Shown here piece by piece: positions 1-10,189 of a DNA stretch of 64,000 nucleotides. The stretch is from Areca catechu (Eukaryota > Streptophyta > Magnoliopsida > Arecales > Arecaceae). The stretch's first letter is position 1. Every line of letters begins with the position of its first letter. The stretch lies in NCBI GenBank assembly GCA_021397845.1, contig CM038052.1, positions 147,492,854-147,556,853 on the forward strand, written 5' to 3'. The notes under the pieces were generated by a model, which was given only the letters and a program-made list of their open reading frames with translations, was not told the origin of the DNA and ran no database searches. The position numbers and the translations under genes were made by a program.

Positions 1-89
1 TCAGGCAATACCCCTTCAGTCAGATATTTGATTATCGGGCTCATCCAATTCATCTTCGGTTCTATTTGAAGAATCTTTTCTTTTCTATT

Positions 90-560
90 GCAGAGATACT
101 AGGGATTTTCAAATATTCTACAAAAGTTCGACCCATCTGGTCAGATGTAGAAGTAGCCAATCTAGATAATGAATCGACTCAAGAGTTTTCAGTCTTAGGG
201 ACATGACTGATATCCCAAAAATCAAATGAAGTGCCAAGTTCTTGAACCTTCTTCAAGTATAAAGCTAACGTGGGATCACGAACTTCAAAATCTCCTTTTA
301 CGTGGTTAACAACTAATTGAGAGTCAGACAATACCTTTAGTCGTCGGACATTTAACTCCTTTACAATTCTTAGACCAGCTAGGAGAGCCTCATATTCAGC
401 TTGATTATTAGAAACTTTGAAAGAAAACATGAGTGCATACTCCATAACATCTCCACTTAGATTGGATAAGATCAATCATGCTCCACAGCTAGAAAAATTT
501 GAAGCTCCATCTACATGTAATACCCAAGATGCATTAGTCACCCTCATTTCATCAGATGAT
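90..560 (-). pseudogene. TatA archaeal-type RNase H (aRNH)
   Basis: This second RNase H follows the ordinary RNase H, a hallmark of the Tat lineage. Visible motifs are WVLHVDGASN (about 535-506), NNQAEYEALLAGL and VLSDSQLVVNHVKGDFEVRD, carrying the acidic D-E-D residues of the fold. Stops at about 483 and 178 break it. Comparison with the same region of TatC (18540-19000) shows the same domain order. Confidence 0.85.
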
Positions 561-689
561 TGAGTTTTCTTTTCACTATCACTCCAAGTACATTATGCTA
601 TAAAATCAGCCAGTACTTGAGCTTTCATTGCTAATCGAGGCTGATAAATAATATCATATTCACTCAATTTAACTGCCCATTTCGCCATC

Positions 690-1997
690 CAACCAGAAGT
701 ATCAGGACATTATAAAATAGTCCTCAGAGATTGGTTGGTTAATACAATAATATGATGAGACTGAAAATATGGCCTGAGGAACTTAGCCAATATTACCAAA
801 GTATAAACAATCTTCTGAAGCTCTGGATACCTTATCTCTGCATCATGAAGGACTTTACTGATATAATAGATGGGTTTGTGCAATTCATCGGACTCCTTTC
901 TCACCAATATAGAACAGACTACCTAATCAGAAGCAACCAAATAAAGATATAAGTCTTCTCCTTCTTGGAGTTTAGACAATATGATCGAATTTGTCAAACA
1001 CTTCTTAAGCTCTTCAAAAGCTGACTGACATTCATCTGTCCAATTGAACTCCTTGGTTTGTCGTAGGGCTTTGAAGAAAGGCAAACATCTCTCGACCGAA
1101 TGAGAGATGAATTGGCTTAACAAAGTGATTCATCCAATCAACTATTGGATCTCTTTTTTAATAGATGGAGGTCTCATATCCAAGATGGCTCGGATTTTTT
1201 CTGGGTTAGCTTCAATTCCACGCTTCGTAACCATAAAGCTCAAGAACTTTCCAGAAGTTACACCAAAGACACACTTGGTCAGATTCAATTTCATATGATT
1301 CTGTGGCAGAATATCAAAGGCTATCAGCAGATCTTTAATGTGATCATCAGACTGATCGCTCTTAACGATCATGTCATCTACATATACTTCCATAGTTTTT
1401 CTAATTGATCCTCAAAGATTTTGTTTACTAACCTCTGATAAGTAGCTCCAGCATTTTTAAGACCAAATGGCATTACTTTAAAACAATATATCCCCCGATC
1501 AATGACAAAAGACATCTTTTCTTCATCTTCTGGACTCATTCATATCTGGTTATATCCAGAGAAAGCATCCATAAAACTCAGAAACTTGTGTCCAGTCGTT
1601 GCATCAACCAGTTGATCAATTTTAGGCAAAGGAAAACTATCTTTGGGGCATGCCTTGTTAAGATCAGTATAATCTATGCATATCCTTCATTTTCCATTAG
1701 CCTTCCTGACCATTACTATATTGGCAAGCCAGTCAAGATAGTGAACTTCTCTAATAAATCTAGCATCAAGCAATTTGGTCACTTCTTCATTAATAACTTT
1801 TTATCTTTCTGGGGCAAAATTGCGCTTCTTTTGTCGAACAGGCCGACTGAGCAGATCAACCTTAAGCTCATGCATAATCACTTCAGTTGGAATTCCCATT
1901 ATATTGATAGCTGTCCATGCAAATATATCAGCATTTTTTTGCAAAAAATCAACCAACTTCTTTCTTTGGTCTTCAGCAAGTAAGCTTCCAATCTGAA
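690..1997 (-). pseudogene. pol: TatA reverse transcriptase and RNase H (broken)
   Basis: The catalytic YVDDM of reverse transcriptase is visible near the start of the segment 1393-1142, followed by the usual KLNLTKCVFGVTSGKF thumb-connection motif. The RNase H portion follows in 1123-923 and 907-710, including HKPIYYISKVLHDAEIRYPE. The N-terminal half of RT (about 1990-1400) is riddled with stops and frame changes, but short motifs such as TFQRL-region and palm sequence can still be followed. The enzyme cannot be functional. Confidence 0.85.
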
Positions 1998-2729
1998 CTA
2001 TTTAGTAGGATCATCCTTTATCAAAGGAACATGAATAGTCCTTTCTATTGATATGCTGACTCCATCAGTCGGATCACGTGGATCCATTTGTTCGGCAGTG
2101 GGTTTGTTGATTGACTGTTGATTCTGGATTGTCAAACATTGATGAGCCATTTGTTGGTTTCCCCTTACTTCTCCAATCCCATTTTGAGTTGGAAATTTCA
2201 TCAAAAAATGATAGGTCGATACAACGACTTGGAATTTATTCAGGACAGGTCTTCCCAAAATAGCATTATAAGCAGAAGGGATTCGAACAACTATAAATGT
2301 AAGAAGAAAGGTCCTCTACTTTGGGGCTATTCCGAGAGACACGGGGAGTGTGATTTCTCCTTCTACTCCTATAGAATTTCTACCAAACCTAGTTAATGGC
2401 ACATGATTCCTTCGTAGCTTGTTAATCGGTAAATTTATCTTGACAAATGCATCGTAAAGCAAAATCTCGGCAGAGCTTCCATTATCAACTAAAATTCTAT
2501 ATACATCAAAGTTTGCGATTATCGCAAAAATCACTACAGGATCATTATGTGGCATTTGAATGCCTTGTAAGTCGTCGTCAGAGAAGACAACACTTCCTCG
2601 AAGCCTTTTGGGACTCAGATCATCTTCGAGACATGCATGACAAATCATCCTGATCGATCCATCAGTCGGTTGTTGGTTTAGGAGCTCCATCCCGTCAGTA
2701 ATCATCCTTGGAACTGTAGGCCTTGGCAT
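1998..2729 (-). pseudogene. pro: TatA aspartic protease region
   Basis: Retroviral-type aspartic protease that would cleave the polyprotein inside the particle. The active site is ILVDNGSSAEIL in the segment 2729-2316, followed by the family-typical GRPVLNKF segment (2258-1998). The DNGSS form, rather than DTGS, is usual in Tat elements (family knowledge). A frame break lies between the two segments at about 2315-2260. Downstream the frame decays rapidly into reverse transcriptase. Confidence 0.85.
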
Positions 2730-2762
2730 CGCTGCTTCAACCGGTCAGTTTTAATTTGGATT

Positions 2763-4328
2763 CTAGATATATCTGTCCAGGTGACCTCGCTTGATCAGAT
2801 CTTCGATCTCATCGCTTAACTGGATACATTCTTCTGTTGTATGCCCATGATCGCAATGATACCAACAATATTTGGCCTTATTTCGTACAATTGGCGGGGC
2901 TCTCATTGGCCTTGGCCTTTGAAGAAAATTTTCTTTCTCAATTTCCATTAGGATCTGTTCTCTTGGAAGAGTCAGGGGGTATAAGCATCAAACCGATTGA
3001 CGTAACTTCTGCCCGATCAACTCTCTCAGCCTTTGACCTCGTTGTTGAATTGATTAGATTCCAGAGAATCAGAATTCTTCTTCCTTGGCTTTTTTCCTAC
3101 TTGGCACCAATTTTTTCTCCACCTGTCGCCGGCTCAAGGCTTGTTCTTCGGCCTGAGCATATTTTTGAGCACGGGCCAGTAATTCAGAATAGTTGGTTAG
3201 AAATTTCTTATACAAGAAAAATATGAATCTGGAGGCTCGCAAGCCCTTCTTCATAGCAGACATTGCCACATATTCATTAAGATTCGGTATCTCCAACGTG
3301 GTAGAATTAAACCTCTTGATATAGTCTCTCAAAGATTCCCCTTCTGACTGTTGAATAAAGAATAAGCTATCAAAATTTCTAGCCATTTTTCTGCTTGTTC
3401 TGAAGTGGGAGATGAACAACTTCTCTAGCTAACTGAATGAATGAATAGTATATGACTATAGACTTGAGTACCATATTCTTGCTGACTTCTTCAAGGTCGC
3501 AGGGAAGGCAAGACAATGCAATGCATCTGATGCCCCTTGGATCAGCATATGGGCTTTAAAGCTACCAAAATGATCCAAAGGGTCAGATGACCCATCGTAT
3601 AGTTCAATTTGTGGAACTTTGAAGTGATGTGGGATTCTTTCTTCCATAACCTTCTTAGAAAAAGGGGGTAAAATGCTATAACTCGGTGTCGTGTCCTTTG
3701 CTTTCCTCTGTTCAAGAACCTTGGCGATTTGCAACTCCAGCTTTTTGAATTTTCTATCAAAATCACTTGCTCTTGTAGGGTGTCGAACTTGAGTACTGTC
3801 AGGGGTTGATTCTCCAGATGACGTTGAACGGGATCGTGGATGCTTCCCCTTATTCTGCTTCTTGGTGTGATGGTGAGATTGGTGATGATGCCTTAACGGA
3901 GACTGTTGACCTGAAGAACATTGATAAGATGAATGCCTTCTTGGGCTGAGATGTTTACTTATCTGAAGGAAAGGTTGCTGACTAGTTCTTGAAGCGGTAG
4001 GTCACATTAATTCCCTCACGATAATTTCTTGAAGGTTCTGCATCGCTGCAGTAAGCACCTCTACTTAGTCGAATAGAGTATTCAACTTTTCTTGATCAAA
4101 GTATCTCACGGGAAGAGCTTCCACCCTCTCGCCAAGAACAGGATCATTCCCCTTTTCACCAAGAACAGGATCGTTCCTTTCTTCGCCAAGAACATGATCA
4201 TTTCTTTTTTCGTCAAGAACAGGATCATTCCTCTTGTTGCCAAGAACATAATCATTCCCTTTTGAAAAATGGAAAATGTCTTCTGCTAGCAGATTCTTCT
4301 TTCTACCTTTCACCATGCTTCCTTTCAA
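2763..4328 (-). pseudogene. gag: TatA gag (broken)
   Basis: This is the structural Gag of a Tat element and would form the cytoplasmic virus-like particle. The start at 4328 lies just downstream of the primer site. Visible pieces are an N-terminal segment (4328-4065), the capsid region with the SSDPLDH motif (3734-3456), a further capsid segment (3419-3069) and a zinc knuckle CWYHCDHGHTTEEC (about 2880-2835). The pieces are separated by stops and frameshifts. The N-terminal segment holds about five tandem 9-residue units of the NDPVLGEKR type, encoded by 27-bp DNA repeats at about 4130-4258. TatB has only one such unit. Identification is firm; exact exon-like joins are not meaningful in a decayed copy. 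Confidence 0.85.
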
Positions 4329-4375
4329 ATTATTTGAAACTCTTTCACTGAGTTTCCCTACCTAGCACGCCAATC

Positions 4376-5074
4376 TGTTACGTCCAAACAAATTACAACA
4401 AGCCTGAATCAAAAGAAAAGTGGGTTGAGCTGATTTGATCTAGATCTCTGCCATATTCTTAGAAGATTTGGGTGTTGAGGTAGCTCTCAAGCTTGTTAAT
4501 GATGTCCGGACTGAAACAAATATGATCTGAAGGAAAACTAGGCAAAGAAGAGCACAGATAAGAAGAAGTAGCAGAAGTCCCATCACCATCGCACTCGAAG
4601 GTATTTATAGGCTACGAACTTAACCGCTTACAGCTGGCATCTAGCTGTAAGATGGTTAATCCAGGACCGTGAGCACGTGCGGCGAAAGTCGTCTATAATT
4701 GATCAGCCCTTCATCTATGTTGGTCAGCCCTTTATCCATAGTTGATCGGCCCTTCATCCATAGTTGATCGGCTCTTCATCCATAGTTGATCGGCTCTTCA
4801 TCCATAGTTGATCGGCTCTGCATTATTTGAATATTGATAAGCTTTACCTTTCATAAAAATTAGCCAATTACCTGGAAGTTGGTCAATCTTATGCTTGTTA
4901 AGCATTGATCAGCTTTATACCTCCTGAATATTGATCATATTTGTGCCTATTGGGCATTGATCATATTTGCGCCTATTGAGTATTGATCGGATTTACATCT
5001 CTTAGACGTTGATCAGCCAGCTTCAAGCTTTCAATATATCAGCATAAATAGACCAAACTTGTCATATCCCAACA
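4376..5074 (-). repeat. 5' LTR of TatA
   Basis: On the minus strand it begins TGTTGGGATATGACA at 5074 and ends ACGTAACA at 4376 (699 bp), directly followed by the primer site. The left-hand portion carries a degenerate 27-28 bp minisatellite (about 4840-5030) and a cleaner tandem repeat of about 22 bp around ttgatcggctcttca (about 4700-4820). The TatB LTR has the same start, the same end and a related 27-bp repeat, so the two are related families in opposite orientation. Confidence 0.85.
4602..4609 (-). promoter_or_regulatory. TATA box in TatA LTR
   Basis: TATAAATA on the minus strand, about 225 bp before the end of the LTR, in the position of a normal LTR promoter. Confidence 0.6.
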
Positions 5075-5159
5075 CTTATAAATGTAAGGAAAGTACACAT
5101 GTGTGGGCACATGGAGGATCTTTGAATCTATGCCTACCCAATATATAGAAAATTAATAG

Positions 5160-5918
5160 TGTTGGGATACGACACGTTTGGTCTATTTCTATTGATTTGG
5201 TGGGGATTTGAATCTGATTGATTAATGCCCAAGAGGTATATGGCTGATCAACACCCAAGAGGTCTAAAGCCGATTAATGCCCAAGAGGCATAAGGTTGAT
5301 CAACGCCTAAGAGGTCTAAAGCCGATTAATATCCAAGAGGCATGAGGCTGATTAACGTCCAAGAGGCTTAAAGCTGATTAATGCCCAAGAGGCTTAAAGC
5401 CAATTAATGCCCAAGAGGCATAAGGCTGATTAACGCCTAAGAGGCCTAAATTTGATTAATGCCTAAGAGGTATAAGGCTAATCAATATTCAAAAGGCCTA
5501 AAATTGATCGATGCCCAAAAGGCCTAGAGCCAACTAACGAAGCTGATTAATGTTCAAGTGATGCGAGATTATTTAACATCTGGAAAATGGCTGACCAACT
5601 GTGGATAATGTTTGCTGCACGTGCTAATGTCTTAACAAATTAACCGTTTACAGTTGGAGTTGGTTGGAATCAGTTAGATTTGAGGCCTATAAATACCAGT
5701 GAGCACGATGGAGAAGGGGATCCAGATTCCAAAACACCTTCCACCCTATTTTTCTTCAGATCATATATGTCTAGTCCAGACACCATTGGTGAGCTTGGGA
5801 GCAGGAGCCCCCTTTCAACGCATAGAGACTCCAAGAAGATGAAGATCCATTAGTTCAATCTGTTTTCATTTAGTCTAGCCTGAGCCCAAGCATCGTTGTA
5901 ATTTGTTTGGACACAACA
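5160..5918 (+). repeat. 5' LTR of TatB
   Basis: Starts TGTTGGGATACGACA and ends GGACACAACA. Positions about 5220-5530 hold a minisatellite with a unit of about 27 bp, of the form gatcaacgcccaagaggc, often alternating as about 54-bp pairs. The LTR is 759 bp, while the 3' copy of the same element is 1190 bp; the difference lies in this array. Confidence 0.9.
5688..5695 (+). promoter_or_regulatory. TATA box in TatB 5' LTR
   Basis: TATAAATA, conserved at 13731-13738 in the 3' LTR, with the same downstream block (ccagtgagcacgatggag). It is the likely promoter of the genomic transcript. Confidence 0.65.
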
Positions 5919-5931
5919 GATTGGCATGCCA

Positions 5932-7485
5932 GGTAGGGACAAAAGTCTCAAAAAATCTAAAAGAAAATATGATAAAAGGTAGGAATCGGAATCTCGATGT
6001 TGAAGACATTCCTCATCCTCCAAAAGATTACGATCCCATTCTTGGCGAAAGGATGGAAATTCTTCCTGCTGCAAATTTGGATCAAGAAAGATTAAACATT
6101 TTCTTGGACAAGGTAGAAGTACTCACTGCGGCGGTGCAAAATCTCCAAGAAATCGCTGTAAAGGAATCATCTCAACCTGCTGCATCAAGAAGTAGCTGGC
6201 GACCTTCTCTTCAGGTAAGTAGACATCCTAGTCCAAGAAGACATTTATCTTATCAATATTCTTCAGGTCAACAGTCTTCTTCAAAGCAACATTATCAATC
6301 TCATCATCACACTAAGAAATAAAATAAGGGGAAACGCCCACGATCTCATTCGACATCTTCTAGGGAATCAACTCCTGACAGTACTCAAGTTTCAGACCTT
6401 GCAAAGATAAAGGGTTTTGATAAGAAATTCAGAAAGCTGGAGATACAGATTGTCAAAGTTATTGAGCAGAAGAAAGCAGAGGATACAATACCTAGCTGTG
6501 ACATTTTACCTCCTTTTTCCAAGAAGATTATGGAGGAGAAAATTCCACATCACTACAAATTGAGATGTATGATAAATCGTCTGATCCCTTGGACCATTTG
6601 GACAGCTTTAAAGCCCACATGTTGATCTAGAGAGCATTAGATGCACTTCACTGTCTTGCTTTCCCAACAACTTTAAAGAAATCAGCGAGAATGTGGTATT
6701 CAAGCCTTTAGCCAAATACCATTCACTCTTTCAGTCAGTTAGAGAAGTTGTTCATATCTCACTTCAGAACAAGCAGAAAAATGCCCAGAAACTCTATTAT
6801 ATACAGGTTCGGGATTCCTCATGCTATCATCACTGATAATGGAAGGCAGTTTGATAATCAAAAATTTAAGGATTTCTATGCTCAATATAATATTCTTAAT
6901 AAATTGATATCCATTGGACATCCACAAGCTAATGGGGAAGCTGAGGTAACTAATCGGACGATCCTTCATGGATTGAAAACCCGATTGAATGAAGCCAAAG
7001 GATTTTGGGCTGATGAAATCAACTCCGTTTTATAGGCTTACCGAACAACTCCTCAATCTATAACGGGAGAATCTACGTTCAACCTTGCCTATGAGAGTGA
7101 AGCTATGTTGCCTATAGAGATTGTTCTTCGTTATAGAAGAACTGACTGCTTTGAAGAGTCGAATAATGCTGACCAAAGGAGGATTGACCTAGATCTGCTC
7201 GAAAACTCCAGATTACAAGCACAAATAAAAATAGCAGTGTATCGATAAAGAGTGGCGCGATATTATAATTCGAGAGTTAAGGCTCGAGTCTTTCGAATTG
7301 GGGACCTTTTCTTGCGCTGAACAACAGTATCCTGGCCAACTGAACAAGGCAAACTTGATCCAAATTAGGAAGGCCCTTATAACATCATTGAAGTTATGCG
7401 ATCCGGGACCTATCGACTTGAAAGCCTGGATGGTTATCTAATGGCTAGACCATGGAATGTAAAAAATCTTCATAGATACTATTAA
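5932..7485 (+). pseudogene. TatB gag fused to integrase by internal deletion
   Basis: The first part is Gag: an N-terminal segment to 6322 with YDPILGER and a basic Ser/His-rich stretch, then the capsid region (about 6380-6785) with several frame breaks. At about 6787-6800 the sequence passes from Gag (SHFRTSRK) straight into the integrase core (FGIPHAIITDNGRQFDN, then HPQANGEAEVTN, giving the second Asp and the Glu of the D,D-35-E triad). The integrase tail continues to a stop at 7483-7485 with single stops at about 7033, 7246 and 7318. The short shared string agaaa at the joint suggests a microhomology-mediated deletion of roughly 4 kb; TatA and TatC show what is missing. It encodes no complete enzyme. 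Confidence 0.85.
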
Positions 7486-7563
7486 TAAAGAGATTTTTTC
7501 TCTTTTGAAAATATGAAAGAAAAATATGAAGATGAAATGTTCTATAAAAAATAGAGAAATAAG

Positions 7564-7960
7564 AAGGTTGGCCTGATAAGCTGATCATAATCTGACAAAT
7601 CGAGTTGGTCTGACCCACTAACTCATCGATGTTTAATGATCAGAATAACTGATCAAAAGGTTGGCCTGATAAGCTGACCATAATCCGACAAATTGAGTTG
7701 GTCTGACCCACTAACTCATCGATGTTTAATGATCAGAATAACTGATCAAGAGGTTGGCCTGATAAGCTGACCATAATCCGACAAATCGAGTTGGTCTAAT
7801 CCACTAACTCATCGGTATGTTAACATCAGAATAACTGATTGATTGAAAGGTTGACTTGATAAGTTGACCATGATATAACTAATGAGAGTTGGCTTGAAAT
7901 TGCCATTCTATCATGTTATTATCTCAGAATATCAAAGATATTGGAAAGTTGGTTTGGTAT
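7564..7960 (+). repeat. Tandem repeat, unit about 93 bp, about 3.5 copies
   Basis: Units begin aaggttggcctgataagctga near 7564, 7659 and 7752, with a diverged fourth near 7845. The array lies between the integrase end and the antisense genes. TatC has an unrelated 47-bp array at the same place (20285-20755), so a minisatellite here is a structural habit of the group. Confidence 0.85.
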
Positions 7961-8189
7961 AGTTAGCTTAATGTGCTCATTATCTAACATTGAGAGAGAA
8001 ACAGAGGATTTCATTAATATTTTGCTAAAAAAGAGAGAGAGAGAGAGAGAAGAAGAAAGAAGCAAAACAAACAACAGCGAGTATGGATTCATAAGAAGTT
8101 GCTAGAAATTCATAATTACAAGTGCTATTCAGCTTTCTCTTAGTTGGCTTGATCATAGGAAGCATTCTCTTATTCAGATGTTTCCTCGA

Positions 8190-9269
8190 TAGGTGAAATT
8201 ACTGGATCATCGGTTGGCTTGTTTTTTCTTCTTCTACAAAATCATCTATGAAAATGGAGGAGATGTCAAGGGCAGGGTATAGTTTTTTGATCTTGTTGAT
8301 GCAATCTTCAAAGCCAAATTCATAGCCCTTGGCTCCTATTTGGTCCATTTAGTCATTGAATGTTTTGGATTTTTTGAATTCTTCAATCACAAGAAGCCTC
8401 TGTTGGATCAGTGAAGCATTTTCTTGTTTAGTTTGTTCCAGCTTCTTCTCAAGAAATGTTATCCTCTCTTCTATCATATATTTTTGATCCAATACTTCTT
8501 CATATGCCCGAGTCTTCTCTTCTATGGCTTTGTCTACCTGCCAAAGTATTTTTCTTCTCTTAGCTGCATCAGCTACAAGTTGCTCAGCATGATTTTCAGT
8601 TATTCTCAGTTGGTTCTTCAAGGATAGGATCATTGTAGTTGATCGGATAACCCTCGATTCTAAGGCTATCCGAACAGCGCCAATGCCAATTGCTTCTGGA
8701 GATCTTTTTGAAGGTTAGTTGTTTGACACCAACATTCTTCTATCATGGAGATGTCATTGATAAACTGAACAAAAGAGTCAGAGTATCATTAGGACAAGAA
8801 TAGGTTGTTCAAAATAGAAGGAAGTGTTACCTACCTTCATTACTCCTGGATAAATGGAAGATAGAATCTCTTTTACTCCATGTTTGATTATTGTCTCCCA
8901 GTCTTTCTGAAGGATGGTGGATTGTAGTATGGTTTTTGCCAGCTTTGGATTATTGATACTTGTATCAGCAACAAGCATTTGAATGACCTTGTCATTGTTC
9001 GGATCGGATGATTCCTCTACAGGAGCTTTTCCTTTATCTATTGAAGTATGCTTAGCAGATGGATCACATTCTGGTTCATTTGAGAGAGGAACAGAAGGCT
9101 CTTGTTCCTCTTCCTCGGATGAAGATGCCACATACTTGGGAAATTCTGGCTTACAGGAAGTACTTCTTGGCAAGCGGCTTCTTCTTACACATGATCTTTC
9201 TTCTCTAAATCGTACTAGTCTAGCTTTTCTCTTGGATGTTTGATGAAGTTTCTTATCACTTGATTCCAT
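8190..9269 (-). pseudogene. TatB antisense gene a (short form, coiled-coil protein)
   Basis: Reading opposite to gag-pol, it starts with MESSDKK at 9269. It has a basic segment, an acidic Glu/Ser-rich segment (SSSEEEEQE), then a helical part ending near YPGVMK. A candidate intron (8834-8765) follows, then a coiled coil rich in E/K/Q (8633-8349) and a conserved tail YEFGFEDCINKIKKLYPALD (about 8335-8275). The tail matches antisense gene b (YDLGRADCLKKVKKFYPDLE) and the TatC gene (FDYGYEEYLSKVGDAFPELD). It lacks the N-terminal GWK-FFYI domain those genes have. A TATA box lies about 125 bp upstream. Antisense extra ORFs are known in Tat elements; the function is unknown. Stops at about 8348 and 8640-8700 suggest decay. 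Confidence 0.7.
8765..8834 (-). other. Candidate intron of antisense gene a
   Basis: On the minus strand GTAGGT at 8834 and TTTTGTTCAG ending at 8765 bound 70 bp. Splicing would join the YPGVMK segment to one reading as xxNDISMIEE, matching the segment after the candidate introns of gene b and of the TatC antisense gene. Confidence 0.6.
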
Positions 9270-9391
9270 TTCTCAAATACGATGAAGATTTCTTTTTGGA
9301 AGTATTCCTTGAAACAAAGAGTTTCGAAGGAGAAAAGAAACTCAAAATACTTGAGACAAAAGTGGTTCAAAGACCCAGGCCTAAAACCTCC

Positions 9392-9398
9392 TTATATA
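9392..9398 (-). promoter_or_regulatory. TATA box of antisense gene a
   Basis: TATATAA on the minus strand, about 125 bp upstream of the ATG at 9269, followed by a pyrimidine-rich leader. The spacing is like that of antisense gene b. Confidence 0.5.
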
Positions 9399-9401
9399 GA
9401 G

Positions 9402-10180
9402 AGGGTTAACGATCATGATTTATGGTTCAAATTCCAAGATATTTTGAGATATTGACACGTTTGAGATCCTGATTTGGTGGGAATTCGTGCATCGTTCCCA
9501 ATCTTCAGAAAGTCAGTTATAAAAATATTTATGATGGTATTTGATTTAAATTTGAATTCAAATCTTATACGGTCTCTAAAATACTGACAAATGCGGTTAT
9601 ACGACCTGCCGAACAACTGCTCTTCCAATAGGAAGATGGTATTTGGTAAGGTTGATATAATGACTTATTAAATTTCATTTGGAAAAATCTCTCATGAGAG
9701 ATTCTTCTTCTTAAAATATAAGAAAAAATGAAAAAGATGTTTGGTAAATCTGATTAAAATATTATACTATCTTTGAGTAAATTAGGGGTTTAATTGATTA
9801 AAAGATTAATTTTTCTAAATGTTTAGTAAGTACTAATTTCTTCCTCGGAGAAATTAGAGATTATGCTTTCCGATCAACTTGTTCCGTTAAAGATTTTTGT
9901 TCATTGAACTTGTTCGGAATTGATTTGACTAAATTTTTCCGAATAATGATTAGTGTTTATAATTTGATTCGGATAATTTCATAACTAGATCGATCTTTCT
10001 TGGAAACTTCCTTATTTGATTTGATGATTTCATACTTAGAAAATTTTTCATTTATAATTCTTTGATTTCTATGGAAATAATCTATCATATTTTCTTTACT
10101 TGAACTCCAATAGACATTGTTAAAGACAAAGATTTTTCATTTCATATTTAGAACAAAATGAGTTCCTACATCATTCATAT
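9402..10180. other. AT-rich spacer between the two antisense genes
   Basis: No coding frame or known element seen. A short stretch at about 9458-9492 (gacacgtttg...gatttggtggga) resembles the start of the TatB LTR, so this may hold a decayed LTR edge, but the match is too short to call. Confidence 0.4.
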
Positions 10181-10189
10181 AGATTGGTC

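Larger units (their letters stand above)
1..5074 (-). mobile_element. TatA: Tat-lineage Ty3/Gypsy element, truncated by window edge
   Basis: Read on the minus strand, the order is 5' LTR (5074-4376), a primer site starting TGG at 4372, gag, aspartic protease, reverse transcriptase, RNase H and a second archaeal-type RNase H. Integrase and the 3' LTR lie beyond the left edge. The second RNase H, the DNGSS protease motif and the zinc knuckle of C-x2-YH-x3-GH type place it in the Tat lineage. Several frameshifts and stops make it inactive. Its 5' LTR lies head to head with the 5' LTR of the related TatB, only 85 bp away. Confidence 0.9.

Noticed and set aside
9640..9860. Possible MITE with tttggtaa-like ends
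   Set aside because: No clear terminal inverted repeats or target duplication could be drawn.
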